Source: Liolophura sinensis (Eukaryota; Mollusca; Polyplacophora; Chitonida; Chitonidae). From it: DNA of 64,000 bases. Both the position numbers and the translations under genes were made by a program. The notes below the pieces were generated by a model. It did no database searches and was not told where the DNA came from. It saw nothing but the letters and a program-made list of their open reading frames with translations. Positions 23,146 through 35,434 of this stretch are shown here, piece by piece. The stretch's first letter is position 1. Each line of letters opens with the position of its first letter. The stretch lies in the NCBI RefSeq assembly GCF_032854445.1, contig NC_088298.1, positions 11,707,504-11,771,503 on the forward strand. Reading direction: 5' to 3'.

Positions 23146-23382
23146 GCGTGAAGGGGATAGTGCAACGACTGGTTGACCCTTATCAGTATAATGACTCAGG
23201 CGTCTTACTTGCCTTCGGTAAGTCGTTTCAGTGAAGCAACACTGGATAAAAGAGCGTGGAAATCCGTCCTGCAACAAGGAGGCACATTACTTACACTCTA
23301 AGGATTCTTTCGTCGTCATATGACAGAAAAATTGTTGAGTACGACGTTAAACCCCAAGCACTCACTCACTCACTCCTATAGG
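23146..23382 (+). mobile_element. SINE of a second family
   Basis: The body contains GGTTGACCCTTATCAGTATAATG, then TACTTGCCTTCGGTAAGTCG. It ends TTGAGTACGACGTTAAACCC with an ACTCACTCACTCACTC tail. I recall this tail type from molluscan genomes. Target-site duplications were not resolved. Confidence 0.75.
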
Positions 23383-23694
23383 GCCCGATTCATACCCGAA
23401 CCGCTTATTTCGACAGTATTCACCACAGACTGTATCTTTTTTGAAAAGCACTTAAATTTATGCCTGCAAAAACAATTGCTCGATTTGCTCCTGTAACAGT
23501 TAACGGTCTTTTTTTTTCTATTTGCACAGTTAGCGTTAAAATTTTATACAGCTCATCCGGTTACCATTTGTTTGCCTACGTAAGTGATTTCCTTCCTGTA
23601 TTAGAACTGTGTACTATCGTTATCTAGATTATTTTTTTCCAAAGTGTCTGTTAGTATTCTAAATGTACGCTAAAGCATAAGGCGCTTAAGGCCT

Positions 23695-23717
23695 CGGGGG
23701 GTGGGGGGGGGGGGTGG
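23695..23717. repeat. G-rich run
   Basis: GGGGGGTGGGGGGGGGGG-type run immediately left of the target-site duplication of the next SINE. Confidence 0.85.
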
Positions 23718-23730
23718 TATTTTTGACACA

Positions 23731-23996
23731 AGCGGCGCCTCCATGGCTCAGTTGGTTAGCGGGCTAGCGCAGCGTAATGACCCAGGAGCCTCTCACCAAT
23801 GGGGTCGCTGTGAGTTCAAGTCCAGCTCATGCTGGATTCCTCTCCGGCCGTAATTGAAAAGGTCTTCAAGCAACCTGCGGATGGTCGTGGGTTTCCCCCG
23901 GGGTCTGCCGGTTTCCCGCACCATAATGCTGGCCGCCGTCGTATAAGTGAAACATTCTTGAGTACGGCGTAAAACACCAATCAAATAAATAATAAA
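23731..23996 (+). mobile_element. Full-length SINE with target-site duplication
   Basis: Near-consensus copy running from GCGGCGCCTCCATGGCTCAG (box A), through GAGTTCAAGTCC (box B), to CAATCAAATAAATAATAAA. It is flanked by TTGACACA at 23723-23730 and 23997-24004. Confidence 0.95.
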
Positions 23997-24303
23997 TTGA
24001 CACACGCTAAAACAATTGTAATGCTAAAATTCTCTGTTACAACGCACTACCGTTTTTATCAATACGATTCCTTCTCAGCAATTCTTTCTCCTAATTTTAC
24101 GTTGGTTAGTGTGTTCGTTAAGAGTTTGTACATAACCGAATTTGTGTTGGTTATCATAACGTAAAAAGACTAGGCAGTTTTATTGGTTAAGCTGTCCTAC
24201 GGCGCATTGGTAGATATGGTAGTCATCGCGGCCTACTTAATGCTTAATGAGTACACAGCCTAATTGAAAACTGACTAGGCAGGACTCTGAACTTCATTTT
24301 AAT

Positions 24304-25006
24304 GTGTTGGCCGCTCACGATTCGCCAACTATTTTCTTCTTACCTACCGTTATGAAACAGGAGACCTCGAATAGGAGTCATCATATCAATTTAATTGATG
24401 GACTGCACGTCCAGGATAACGCGCTCCTAATTGCATATGATATAACTTCGCTTTACACCTATTTCTCTATCTCAGATATACTGAGTGCAGTTGAAGCCGA
24501 CCTGTCCCTAAAACCTATACATGAAGCCGATATCAATCGCCTCTCTGATTAGTCACTCTTGGAAATTGCTGACCTTATTCTAAACTAGTTTAACTTTAAG
24601 GACAAACACTACAAGCAGTTAGTGGGTGCGCCCCAGGGTGCAGGCTCCTCCCCTGAACTGTGTGACATTGCCATTGTCAGGCACATCAATCAGATCCTGA
24701 TGAAATTTCCGCCTTGGTATAGCATAATCTTTCACAAACGATTCAGAGATGATTGACGTATTACTATAAAATCTAACAGACTTAGATTTTCTGTTTTCTT
24801 CCCACAGTTCTGAGAGTTCAAATTTAGAAATGAACTTTCTGGACATCTCTATCTTCAAGAGAGAAAGATTCAAGCGGGATTCGATCCTTGATCTGAAATG
24901 CCATTCAAAGCCCATCGAAACGTACCAATATCTACACAGGGGGTCGGCTCACCATCCGTCCTGCTTTAAATCTTTTATCAGCGGTAAAATCACCAGGTAC
25001 TGAACC
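24304..25006 (+). pseudogene. Penelope-like reverse-transcriptase relic
   Basis: Several frames give, in order, AYDITSLYT, YKQLVGAPQGAGSSPELCD, FHKRFRDD, EMNFLDISIF and KPIETYQYLHRGSAHHPSCF. This order is characteristic of Penelope-like reverse transcriptases, where the RFRDD segment is the catalytic YxDD equivalent. Stops after RLSD and after RFRDD, plus frame changes, show it is dead. No GIY-YIG endonuclease part is visible downstream, because the next sequence is a C-rich run and then another repeat. Confidence 0.8.
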
Positions 25007-25420
25007 CCCACCCCACCACCACCCCCCACCCCCAACAAAACAAGGTCTTATCTCAACAAAATTATTGTCCCACAGATGCCGTTGACTGCTAATTGCCATT
25101 ATTTTCCAAGGACCAATACGAGCATGAAAATCAATAAATTCTCTTTCTAAGGCTGTGGTTCTCACCGATAAGCCATGCCCAACACAGTTTAAGACAACTT
25201 AATACAATGTTCACTAAGTAATAGAGAGCGTTCAAACCTGCCAACACCATGCAAATTGTGTTCACGACACGACGTGAAGCCTTCAGCTACATATACAAAG
25301 ATGCATAAGTATCTGGTTGAAGACCACAACCACAGCCCTTTTCAGGGCTTCAAACGACCTTTCTAAAGGACAGCCATATCTGAGCAGTTTCTGGTATTTT
25401 ATTTTTTGCTGTCTGCTATT

Positions 25421-25651
25421 AATTTATTTGATTAGTGTTTTGCGACGGCGGCCAGCATTATGGTGGCGGGAAACCGGGCAGACCCCGGGGAAACCCACGA
25501 CCATCCGAAGGTTGCTCGCACACCTTCCCACATACGGCCGGAGAGGAAGCCAGCATGAGCTGGACTTGAACTCACAGCGACCGCATTGGTGAGTGGCTCC
25601 TGGGTCATTACGCTGCGCTAGCGCGCTAACCACCTGAGCCACGGAGGCCCC
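25421..25651 (-). mobile_element. SINE nested in the dispersed element
   Basis: Nearly full-length minus-strand copy whose 5' end GGGGCCTCCGTGGCTCAGG lies at the right. It is flanked by GTCTGCTATTAA at about 25411-25422 and 25652-25663, the junction bases being ambiguous with the tail. The CCGTACTCAAGAATATTTC segment has been deleted. Confidence 0.93.
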
Positions 25652-25886
25652 GTCTGCTATTAAAATGATATTAAAACATTTTCTGCAATTTTAACATATT
25701 ATTCTGTCAAACATAACACATGTATTCTATTAATTCAACATACAGATTCTATTAGGCTAACAGGATGTTCTGTTGAATATGTCAGAATATTGCGTAATAA
25801 TAACAATACGTTCTAGCATCACTCAGAAAACAGATTCATTTTGAGCGTATATGATAATCGTAAACTCGCAATGGCTACTTTCAGAT

Positions 25887-26010
25887 AATATTTATTTATT
25901 TATTTGATTGGTGTTTTACGCCGTACTCAAGAATATTTCACTTGTACGACGGCGGCCAGCATTATGGTGGGAGGAAACCGGGCGGAGCCCAGGGGAAACC
26001 AACGACCATC
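25887..26010 (-). mobile_element. 5'-truncated SINE nested in the dispersed element
   Basis: The 3' half only, ending inside the GGTCGTTGG core. It is flanked by CTTTCAGAT at 25878-25886 and 26010-26018. Confidence 0.92.
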
Positions 26011-26411
26011 TTTCAGATTATATCCCCGGACTTATGCATCTGAATAGGTAGCATCAGGGTATCATACAGATAAAATTAGAGCTCGAAGAATAGGTGCGGT
26101 GAGCTGTGGCTCAGACGTCATTTTTGCTCCCAGGATACGCTATGCCCTACTTTCCCTATTGACACTCATATGAAGCCAGTTCTGTCTAATATGAAAATGG
26201 CTTTATGTTTGGGACACCACGAGCTCCACAGGTCGATAGGTTCGACTTCAATATTATTGAAAGGAAAATGCAGTTAGAACCTAAGCTGTCCCTTAAACTT
26301 AAGCCAGCGACTTGCACAGATAAGACAAACTGGATGGTTGATGTATCAGAGCGTCATAGCGTAGTGATTAATGGGAGCTAAAGCTGAGAATAGCGCATTA
26401 TTTAGGCTATA

Positions 26412-26649
26412 ATGAGGCCTGTACTTTCACACGTTTGGCGCTCAAAACTTACCAAAACTTGTTTAGTATTCTTCCCTTTTCTCATCAGCGCGTTTCTCTT
26501 GTATGGGTTGGATGTTGTTGCTGTGTTTTGTATGAGGTGTTCTCCAGTGGAGGTAAAGCTGTCACCAAATCCGTTACCGCTGACAGCTTTGGTTAGCTTT
26601 CCCGGATCGGGTAATACATGGGTGCGCCATATTGTTCAACAAGCAACAG
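26412..26649 (+). CDS. Sulfotransferase exon 1
   Basis: ATG 26412 is chosen because it gives a short basic N-terminus followed directly by a 23-residue hydrophobic anchor. The exon ends Q-Q-A-T-G with donor CAACAG|GTGAGT. Its 3' part (26564 onward) is repeated 454 bp downstream. Confidence 0.85.
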
Positions 26650-29600
26650 GTGAGTTTAGGGGCTACAAATAAGGCCCGTTTAACCAGTACAAAGTACATC
26701 TACTTTTATAAATGCAAATATGTGACAACGCTATATTTGTTTTTTGTTTTTGTTGTTGATTTACACTGTGCTCAAGAATATTTTGTTTATACGACGCCGG
26801 GACACGTGATGGTGGGAGGAAACCGGTTAAAGACCCGAAGGAATCCGTGAACCATCCGCAGGTTGCTGACATACCCCAACACAACATAACTTATTAAACT
26901 GCAATGATGTAATTTTACTCAGGTCCAGATTAGGTCTTTGCTGTGGGATACATAAGCTTGAACACCAAGCCTAGAAATGGCCGCTGGCTCAATGAACCAC
27001 ATACAGTTAGTTGTCACACCAAATCCGTTACCGCTGACAGCTTTGGTTAGCTTTCCCGGATCGGGTAATACATGGGTGCGCCATATTGTTCAACAAGCAA
27101 CAGGTGAGTTTAGGGGCTACAAATAAGGCCCGTTTAACCAGTACAAAGTACATCTACTTTTATAAATGCAAATATGTGACAACGCTATATTTGTTTTTTG
27201 TTTTTGTTGTTGATTTACACTGTGCTCAAGAATATTTTGTTTATACGACGCCGGGACACGTGATGGTGGGAGGAAACCGGTTAAAGACCCGAAGGAATCC
27301 GTGAACATCCACAGGTTGCTGACATACCCCAACACAACATAACTTATTAAACTGCAATGATGTAATTTTACTCAGGTCCAGATTAGGTCTTTGCTGTGGG
27401 ATACATAAGCTTGAACACCAAGCCTAGAAATGGCCGCTGGCTCAATGAACCCACATACAGTTAGTTGTCACACTCAAGCAGCGAGTGATAATCGAGCATG
27501 ATACTGCATTTATTGCCCGGCGGAGACACAAAACGTGCTTCCTCTCGATAGGCTTTATTCCTACAAGCAAATGATAATTAGCTCCAGCTAATCTAGTTCT
27601 AACCTTCTTCGGTGCGCTCCTCCAGGCTTTGGTCGGTTTCGACTCAACCTAGTGCTGTCTGCGTCGTATAAATATTTCTTGACTATGGCGAAAGAGAAAT
27701 TCGGCGCGCGCTTGAAAATATTGTGGTATTCAGAAAAATGCGTATGCCTATCCTGGACATATTGTCTTTGTATGCAATCTGATTTCAGGTTTGTAATATA
27801 TTTTATTAACATCTTGACAGTAAGTTAAATTCTGCACAATTGAACTGAAACCTGAATTGTGTCATATCTCAGAAAATTGGTAATCTTAATACCTTGCCTG
27901 TTCATCCTCATGATCCTCAAGTATTGGCCTCTAAATAACAGTCAACTAACTTTCGTGATTATCATTGCTTTGTGTTGAATTTAACACCAGATTGTGAACT
28001 TGTAGTTTCGGCACAAACGACTGGTTATATTTGGATACATGTGGTTAATGCATGTGCAGCAAACAGTATGTTTTATACGGCTTGGATCAAAGCTGATTTG
28101 AGAATTAGCTCGTGCAATGAATGCATTCAACTTGTTCTGACAAAGTACGTTTTACGCCAATGTTCACGGCTTTTTTGTGGTCTCAAATTTTATTGTCCAT
28201 GAATTTTGCAACATTCCTTCACCGGTGGGGAAGTGGTAAATGAAGAAAGCCATGCAAATCTACAGAACCCAAAACCGACATTTAACCATAGATTTATACA
28301 CACAATCTATTCATTTTGATGTTGTTTTTTTCTTGTCTGACCACAGGTATTGGAACTGGAAGCGTGTATTGTGACAAATTTCTACGGGATCATGGATTTC
28401 CCTTTGAATGTATCAAAAACGGCTCTGTAGTTTTGATAAAAACACATGAAGAAAAGATTTCCGAACCAAACCTTCGATTTTCCCGTATAGTTCTCCTACT
28501 TCGAAACCCATTTGATGCAATTCGGGCGGAATTCAATCGACGTTTTTCTAAGGAAAATCACACAGGATTCGCATCCGAAACCAGTGTTAAGAAAGGTAAG
28601 AAGAAGATCGGATCTTTACACATGATAAAAGGATAAAATTGGATTTATGAAGTGCTAGTCTTAAATTGGAAGTTTTATATTCACAATTTAAAAGGAAGTA
28701 AATCATCAAAATCTTACAAATCCTTTTATTTGAAGCACACATGTAAACAGTAAAGCGAGGTATCCAGATCACAATTCAGGCCACAACCCGTAACACATTA
28801 TCCAACGTCAAATTCCCCAAGACCAGTTTCATTAATGGACAAGGCAGCATCTGGCTAAAACATATTTCAGCCGAAAGCAGGATACTCCATCTTAAGAATT
28901 CTATCCAAACAAACACATTGCCATCAAATTACGCGGCCAAAGCTGTGGCCTAACCTTTACTCATTCACTCCATGAAGAAGCACATGATAACACAAAACTA
29001 CTGCATTTTGAGAACGTTTACAACGATTAAGTTGCGTGTAGCCAAAGGGCCCGTTCACAAATGTTGTAGGGCAGGTCTGTATTATTTACGGACCGCCACA
29101 GATGTACAATCAGTTGATTTACAAACCGTGTAATGTTCAACGACGGTGTCAAAATTATATCAGACAGTAAAATACCGTCTCGAACCAAACCACATTCATC
29201 TCCCCAAATACATTTTGCCATTCATGTTAGCGTTTATTTATTTATTTATTTATTTATTTGATTGGTTAGCAGTTTCTTAATAACAAATATTACAGTTTGG
29301 GATGATGAGAAGACGGCATGTCACCGGACAACGCTTAAAAAATAAATCTTACGATATAATTCTTTTTTCTCTGAGTTACAACTGAAGATTTTAAATTTTT
29401 ATCCGTCGTCTTTCTCGCACACAAGTTATGTATTTCTGTTTTCTTTTATAAAAATTATTTGAAAACGCCGTGTCCAAGCCGAAGTGCTACCCCTGACGTA
29501 CGCGATAACTAGATCAGCACTACTTTCGACGTCACCCGCTACAAAACTGACGCATAACATCCATAAAATAGAATGCCCAGTTCAGCCTCAGTGGTGCTTA

Positions 29601-32600
29601 GATTTATTTCCATTTATTTGTTTCAGAATTGAGCATGATTCTAGTTGTACAACAATCCCATTGTGCTTTTGTAAACATTTACGACCTGAACCAGGAATAC
29701 CCCGGTCATGCATCTGCAGCTAGGCTAGGCTAGGCTATTTAATCAGGGCCGCTTGAGTTCCATAGTAAGACATAGTAGTCCTACTCTATCAACAGGCCAA
29801 GCAGTGAAAGAAGTATTCTTCCAGTATGTTCAATTTCCGAGAAAACTATCTTTATCACCTTGGCCTTCACCACCGAATTCCACAACTTTTAACTACCGTA
29901 GGCTTAGATTATTATACGGAAATTAACTTCGACATTACAGAGCTAGAGTGAACGTGACGTAACCTTACTCTTGATAATGGAGACGTGCTCAAGCTGTGTC
30001 AAAGCGAAGTTTCGCTAAACTTTTGTGGAGATGTGGGGAATAGGTATGAGACAAAAACAAGGAAAATTTGTACATCGTTAAAATCCAATTGAAGTTTTAA
30101 ACTGTCGTACTCACTGCATTAATGGCTGTGTTCGAAAACTTCGAGTTGACAGAATATATGGTGATGAAGGATGTGTCGGGAGAAGTTAATTGCAAACATA
30201 TGTGGCTGTTATTGTGGTGTTAATCCAAGTTATGTTCCATGTTAGATTTTTAGCGTGCTAAAACAAAAAGAAATCAAAACAAAACTTATACATTCAAGAT
30301 TTTATAACATATGCGTCGCTTATGGAGTTGTTAGAACTATATAAATCAATTTTTTATCTAGAATTCTCACAAAGCCATGGGACACTGTGAAAGCGGAAAC
30401 AAATCGTCGTGTTCATCGTACCGTTAAGGACTTGTGACGTCAGAAGAAACAACTAATTATAGAAATAATTAGCACCTGATTGCTCAAAATGTATAACATT
30501 GACATAACGAAACTTGTTGAAATTTACGACTTGTAATAGAAAAAACAAACAATGGAAATTATTATAAATTAAAGCTTTAATATATACGGTGTTTTATCAC
30601 AAGTACTTTTTTTATTCAGACTGGCCAGGTTTTTCAAGGGAAATGATTACTAACTGGACGAGAAGTATCTTAAAATGGACGAGTTTCCAAGGACCCATCC
30701 ATGTGACAAAATATGAGGACTGGAAAGCAAAACTAGATCAAGAACTACCCCGGCTTCTCCAGTTTATGGACATTTCTGTATCGAAGCGTGAATTGTTGTG
30801 TGCAGTCCGGTTTTCAGAAGGATTGTTTCATAGGAAAGGCGGTGGATCTTCTTTAGAATTTGACAAAGCAAGTCGCGACATACTCAACGCAAAAATTCAG
30901 TTCATTTTTCGCAAAACAAAAATAAAGGTTTGAACTTAATGTTCTTTTTAAGTCATCTTATGAAATATGCATGTAGCTGTGAATAATGGGCAGTTGCAAA
31001 GAGGAAATCCTGTGTCGTAGGTCAACGTCTGCTTAATCGATTGTGCCAGGGGACGTGTAACGTGAAGAGTCACGCCACACTACCTGAGGTAAATTGACAA
31101 AAGGCCGTATTTACCCGTTACATGTGGCCAGTTACCAACTCTCACACTGTTTACTCTGCTCTAGTGTTATTCTCCACGTGGTAGTCTTGTATACTACATG
31201 CCTGAATATTTTAGTTTTTTTGCTTGGAGAAAACGTGAAGATACTGCATAGGATGTGTTTGTTCGATTGGAGTTGAAACAGGTGATATTTGGGTTCAGAT
31301 TATAGTTAAGCCCAAATCATAACTATTCGGATATAAAACTAAAACGGTTTGGTATCAGTGGCATATGTGCGTTTAGGTTACTTGGAAGAGATATGCACAA
31401 TTTCATTAGTACAAAGCACTGAATTCAACATGTTTTAAACTCATTTCACCACAAAACTACCACTCTCAGCAATAAGGTAAAGTAAAGGGCAGTTAATGGT
31501 CTATCTACTGACCAATTTTCACCTTCACAGCACCAACGGTTTCCGGCCAGATGACCTTCGAAATTGATAAAAAAAAAAAACGCACATATGCGAACTTTCA
31601 TTGTAGTTTAGAGGAGACCTGTACGTTGTAGGAAAAAATAAAACTGGATTGATTTTCAGCAGGCCTAGCTACATCTAACTGCAATCTTGCTTTCAATATT
31701 CAAAAATAAAAGACCATGTGAATCTAACGACCAATAGAGTGCTTTCGCACTTCCTAACCGACATGAGCAATATTTCCAAACGTATTACATTTGTCATATT
31801 TGGTCCTTCGGGTGTGAGGAATCCATCTAGCAAATGTGAGACAATTTACACTAAATTAGCCAGTGAATATGTTGAATAATTTTGCAAAAGCAATTATTAC
31901 ATAGAGCAAATAACTCAACTTTTACAAATATATCCACGTATCAGTGTATTGTCGGCGTTTCTTAATTTTTGACCAAAACCTTTAAATCTTTTCTTTTCAA
32001 AAGCTAATAAACGGATAATTCTTTTATAATTTCATATCCACGTAATCTGAATTACTTTGCGGAAATCATGGTACAAATGATCCAATCTCATTAATGCTCA
32101 GGAATATGAAGATATATAGAAAAATTTATGTTTCACTTTTGATGTAACTTCTACATATTAGGACCAGTGATTAGGAATCTGTTTTTGTTCTTTTTTTAAA
32201 TAACTCTTTTTGTCAATTCCCCCCCACCTTTCCAAAAAAATAAACAAATAAATTATTATTAGCTACTTGAATTTTGTGGTTTGTAAATCGAAAACTATGA
32301 GAGCTAGAATGTTGCATTAAATAGTGGTCCAACAAATGCACTGGAAGGTGCATGCCAAACGTCACACGTCACGGGCGCGCCAACGTAGCAATAAGCAACA
32401 CGCGTAACGTCACGTGAGAGAGCAGCTCCTTCAGCTCCAGTTCGCCCCAAAACTAACAAATGGGTGAGCTCCATTTTGCGCCAAACTGCTCTTTTGCGCC
32501 AAAAATGACCAATGAGGCGCTTGACATCATGCGTCACATCATGCGCGAGAGCAGATCCTCAGTTCCTTGGCGCCCAAACAGGCCCATGGGTGATCACGTG

Positions 32601-35434
32601 GCCTTGGCGCTCAACGGACCAATGAGCGCAGCTCTTACCTCCTATGCGCCCAAACGGACAATGAGTGACCACGCCGTCTTTGCGCCTAATAATGCGTGAG
32701 TGACCAATATGCAACCACGCGGTCTTGGTATGTTGGAGTTGATCAGCTTCTTCAGCTCTTTGGAGCCCAAACTGACCCATGGTTGATTTGGGATATAATA
32801 TGTATCCGCTGTCTGGGATAGGTTCATTCACTAAATACGGACACAGGTACGGCATTATTTATGGACCGCCACAGATGTACAATCAGTTGATTTACAAACC
32901 GTGTAATGTTCAACGACGGAATCACAAATTATGTCAGACAGTAAAATACCGTCTCGAATCAAACCGCATTCACCTCCCCAAATACATTTTGCCGTTCATG
33001 TTAACGTTTAGTTAGCAGTTTCTTAATAACAAATATCACAGTTTATGGTAATGAGAAGACGGCATGTCAACGCACAACTAAAAAACTAAATAAATCTTAC
33101 GATATAATTCCCTTTTCTCTGAGTTACAACTGATGAATTTGAATTTTTTCTCCTTCGTCTTTCTCACACAAGGGAAGTTTTTTCTGTTTTCTTTTATAAA
33201 ATACAGTAAAATTATTGAAACGCCGTGTCCAAGCCAAAGTGCTACCTCTGACGTCCGCGATAACTAGATCAGCACTACTTTCGACGCCACCCGCTACAAA
33301 ACTGACGCATAAAATCCATAAAATAGAGTGCCCAGTTCAGCCTCAGTGGTGCTTAGATTTATTTTCATTTATTTGTATGAGAATTGAGCATGATTCTAGT
33401 TGTACAACAATCCCATTGTGCTTTTGAAAACATTTACGACCTGAACCAGGAATACCCCGGTCATGCATCTGCAGCTAGGCTAGGCTATTTAATCAGGGCC
33501 GCTTGGGTTCCTTCTATAAGACATAGTAGTCCTACTCTATCAACAGGTCAAACAGAGAAAGAAGTATTCTTCCAGTATGTCCAATTTCCGAGAAAACTAT
33601 CTTTATCACATTGGCCTTCATCACCGAAGTCCACAACTTTTAGGCTTAGATTATTATACGGAAAATAACTTTGACTTTAGAGAGCAACGTGACGTCACCT
33701 TACTCTTGATAATGGAGACGTGCTCAAGCTGTTTCGAAGCGAATTTTCACTAAACTTTTGTGGAGATGTGTAGAATAGGTATGGAACAAAAACAATGGCA
33801 ATCCTCTCAAATGTCTACATTGTTATATTCCAAATGAAGTTTTGAACTTTCGTACTCACTGCTTTAATGGCAGTGTTGGAAAACCTCCAGTTGACAGAAT
33901 ATATGGTGATGAAGGATGTGTCGGGAGCAGTTAATTGCATACATATATGGTTGTTATTATGGTGGTAATCCAAGTTATGTTCCATGTTAGATTTTTAGCG
34001 TGCTAAGTGATCAATGTGGTTAAATGACCCGGACGTAATTGTGTGACATTCGACAGGTCTTGCATTTCTTGATTGATACTTTGTTTACATACATAAAGCA
34101 GATGTGTCATGCTATTTCATGTTGTTTATTTTTATGGAATTGTGGTTGTTTGGAATAAATGGGCAAAGTGGTATGTAATGAACCTATAGACATCCAAGCA
34201 GACATTTGTATGCTTAACAATAATGGACGTTCCAAGTCAATAGTCGCAATGCCAAATTCCTAAAGCAACTTTCAACATAAACCACCAAAACCACCATATA
34301 AGAAATCAGGACGGTGTGTAGAGACGTAGTGAATAGATCTGAATGGTATCGGCAGGACACAGTGAATTTTCTAGGGGAGCAGGTTTATTCAGTATTCAAT
34401 CGTACAACATAAAGAGTAAATTCTCGCCAATCAAGGGTAATTGTTAATGAAGAGTACGTATTATTTCAGTACAGATTTATTCATGCTTTTAATCAAGATT
34501 TATTTGTATTGACTTTTTAAAACATAGAACCTGAGCTCGATGGCTTATTTCATCATTGAGACAATAATCCATAGCTGTACTCTCAAATGGTTTTGATGTG
34601 TAGATCAAACTGTTGATTTCATGCCTTCAAGTTTACTTTACTTTGGAAAATTGAGCCATATATTAAAGTGAAATGTTGCTTTAGACAAATGTGTAACCTG
34701 TAAAAGTGGAAGTGTTTTTTTTCGATACTGTAAGAATCATTAAAAGTAAAGAAATAAGAATTAAAATCAACAAAAAGAAAAAAAAAAACAAAACCAAAAA
34801 GAAATCAAAACAAACGTAAAAGTTGGTCAAACTATATAAATCAATATTTAATCTATAATTCTTACATGGGATACGGTGAAAGCGGAAACAAATCGTCGTG
34901 TTCATCGTAGCGTTAAGGACAAAATAGGGTTCTTGTGACGTCAGAAGAAACAACTAATTATAGAAATAGTTAGCACCTGATTGCTCAAAATGCATAACAC
35001 TGACATAACGAAACTTGTTGAAATTTACGACTTGTAATAGAATAAACAAACAATGGAAATTATTATAAATTAAAGCTTCAATATATAAGATGTTTTATTA
35101 CAAGTACTTTTTTTATTCAGACTGGCCACGTGTTTCAAGGGAAATGATTACTACCTGGACGAGAAGTATCGTAAAATGGACGAGTTTCCAAGGACCCATC
35201 CATGTGACAAAATATGAGGACTGGAGAGCAAAACTAGATCAAGAACTACCCCGGCTTCTCCAGTTTATGGACATTTCTGTATCGAGGCGCCAATTGTTGT
35301 GTGCAGTCCGGAATTCTGAAGGATTGTTTCATAGGAAGGCCGGTGGATCTTCTTTAGAATTTGACAAAGCAAGTCGCGACATACTCAACGCAAAAATTCA
35401 GTTCATTTTTCGCAAAACAAAGATAAAGTTTTAA
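26412..35434 (+). CDS. WSCD-like sulfotransferase, three exons plus a duplicated terminal exon
   Basis: Exons 26412-26649, 28347-28595 and 30620-30933 (or 35121-35434) join in phase 1 at both introns into a 266-residue protein. Residues 17-39 are a hydrophobic signal anchor, as expected of a type II Golgi enzyme. [11 protein letters not shown] (62-72) is the 5'-phosphosulfate loop that binds PAPS. KTHE (111-114) and [13 protein letters not shown] (132-144) are the next family motifs, the latter being the 3'-phosphate site. The closest family I recognise is WSCD1/WSCD2, recently described as sialate O-sulfotransferases. This protein has no WSC domains and is about half their length. The acceptor substrate cannot be read from sequence. 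Splicing to either terminal exon is inferred from intact sites. Confidence 0.85.
26564..27472. repeat. 454-bp tandem duplication including the PAPS-loop coding segment
   Basis: 26564-27017 is repeated at 27018-27472 with almost no difference. Each copy carries the coding segment from [20 protein letters not shown] to the GTGAGT donor and a diverged SINE piece. The second copy lacks the ATG and the membrane anchor and has no obvious splice acceptor at its left edge, so it is probably not used. The near identity implies a recent event. Confidence 0.95.
26755..26880 (-). mobile_element. Diverged SINE fragment (and its duplicate at 27208-27333)
   Basis: TGTGCTCAAGAATATTTTGT, GATGGTGGGAGGAAACCGG and CCATCCGCAGGTTGCTGACA mark a 5'-truncated main-family SINE. 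It was duplicated with the surrounding 454-bp unit. Confidence 0.75.
28347..28595 (+). CDS. Sulfotransferase exon 2
   Basis: Acceptor TCTGACCACAG, donor AAAG|GTAAG. It encodes [13 protein letters not shown] and the two motifs KTHE and [13 protein letters not shown]. It enters and leaves in phase 1. Confidence 0.9.
29076..32849. repeat. Segmental tandem duplication, copy A
   Basis: Homologous to copy B (32850-37485) from ATTATTTACGGACCGCCACA to ACACAGGTACG. It contains terminal exon A and, at its right end (32360-32849), an incomplete Polinton terminal repeat. Relative to copy B it lacks about 790 bp (position about 30280) and about 150 bp that include the outermost Polinton end. It has an extra run of (TTTA)n TTTGATTGG near 29232. 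Confidence 0.92.
30620..30933 (+). CDS. Sulfotransferase terminal exon A
   Basis: Acceptor TTTTTTTATTCAG. It opens [17 protein letters not shown], includes HVTKYEDW and [18 protein letters not shown], and ends at TGA 30931-30933. The VTKYED segment corresponds to the conserved (V/L)xYEDL of sulfotransferases. Residues 163-266. Confidence 0.88.

Larger units (their letters stand above)
25038..26090. mobile_element. Dispersed element, copy 1 (partial, two SINEs inside)
   Basis: Matches 60925-61610 and the part of 63600-64000 that lies in the window, with a few per cent divergence. Landmarks are TTGTCCCACAGATGCCGTTG, AAATTGTGTTCACGACACGA and AGGACAGCCATATCTGAGCA. SINEs at 25421-25651 and 25887-26010 interrupt it with clear target-site duplications. 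On the minus strand a frame reading ALEREFIDF, then GPWKIMAISSQRHLWDN, recurs in the other copies. The element class is unknown. Confidence 0.75.

Noticed and set aside
29484-29723. 79-codon frame and its duplicate at 33215-33427
   Set aside because: Present in both segmental copies but of different lengths and without splice sites or motifs. It is an intronic chance frame.
32304-32855. Several frames of 60-98 codons on both strands (and their copies near 36817-37534 and 46087-46802)
   Set aside because: They lie in the GC-rich Polinton terminal repeats, where short subrepeats without stops open frames by chance.
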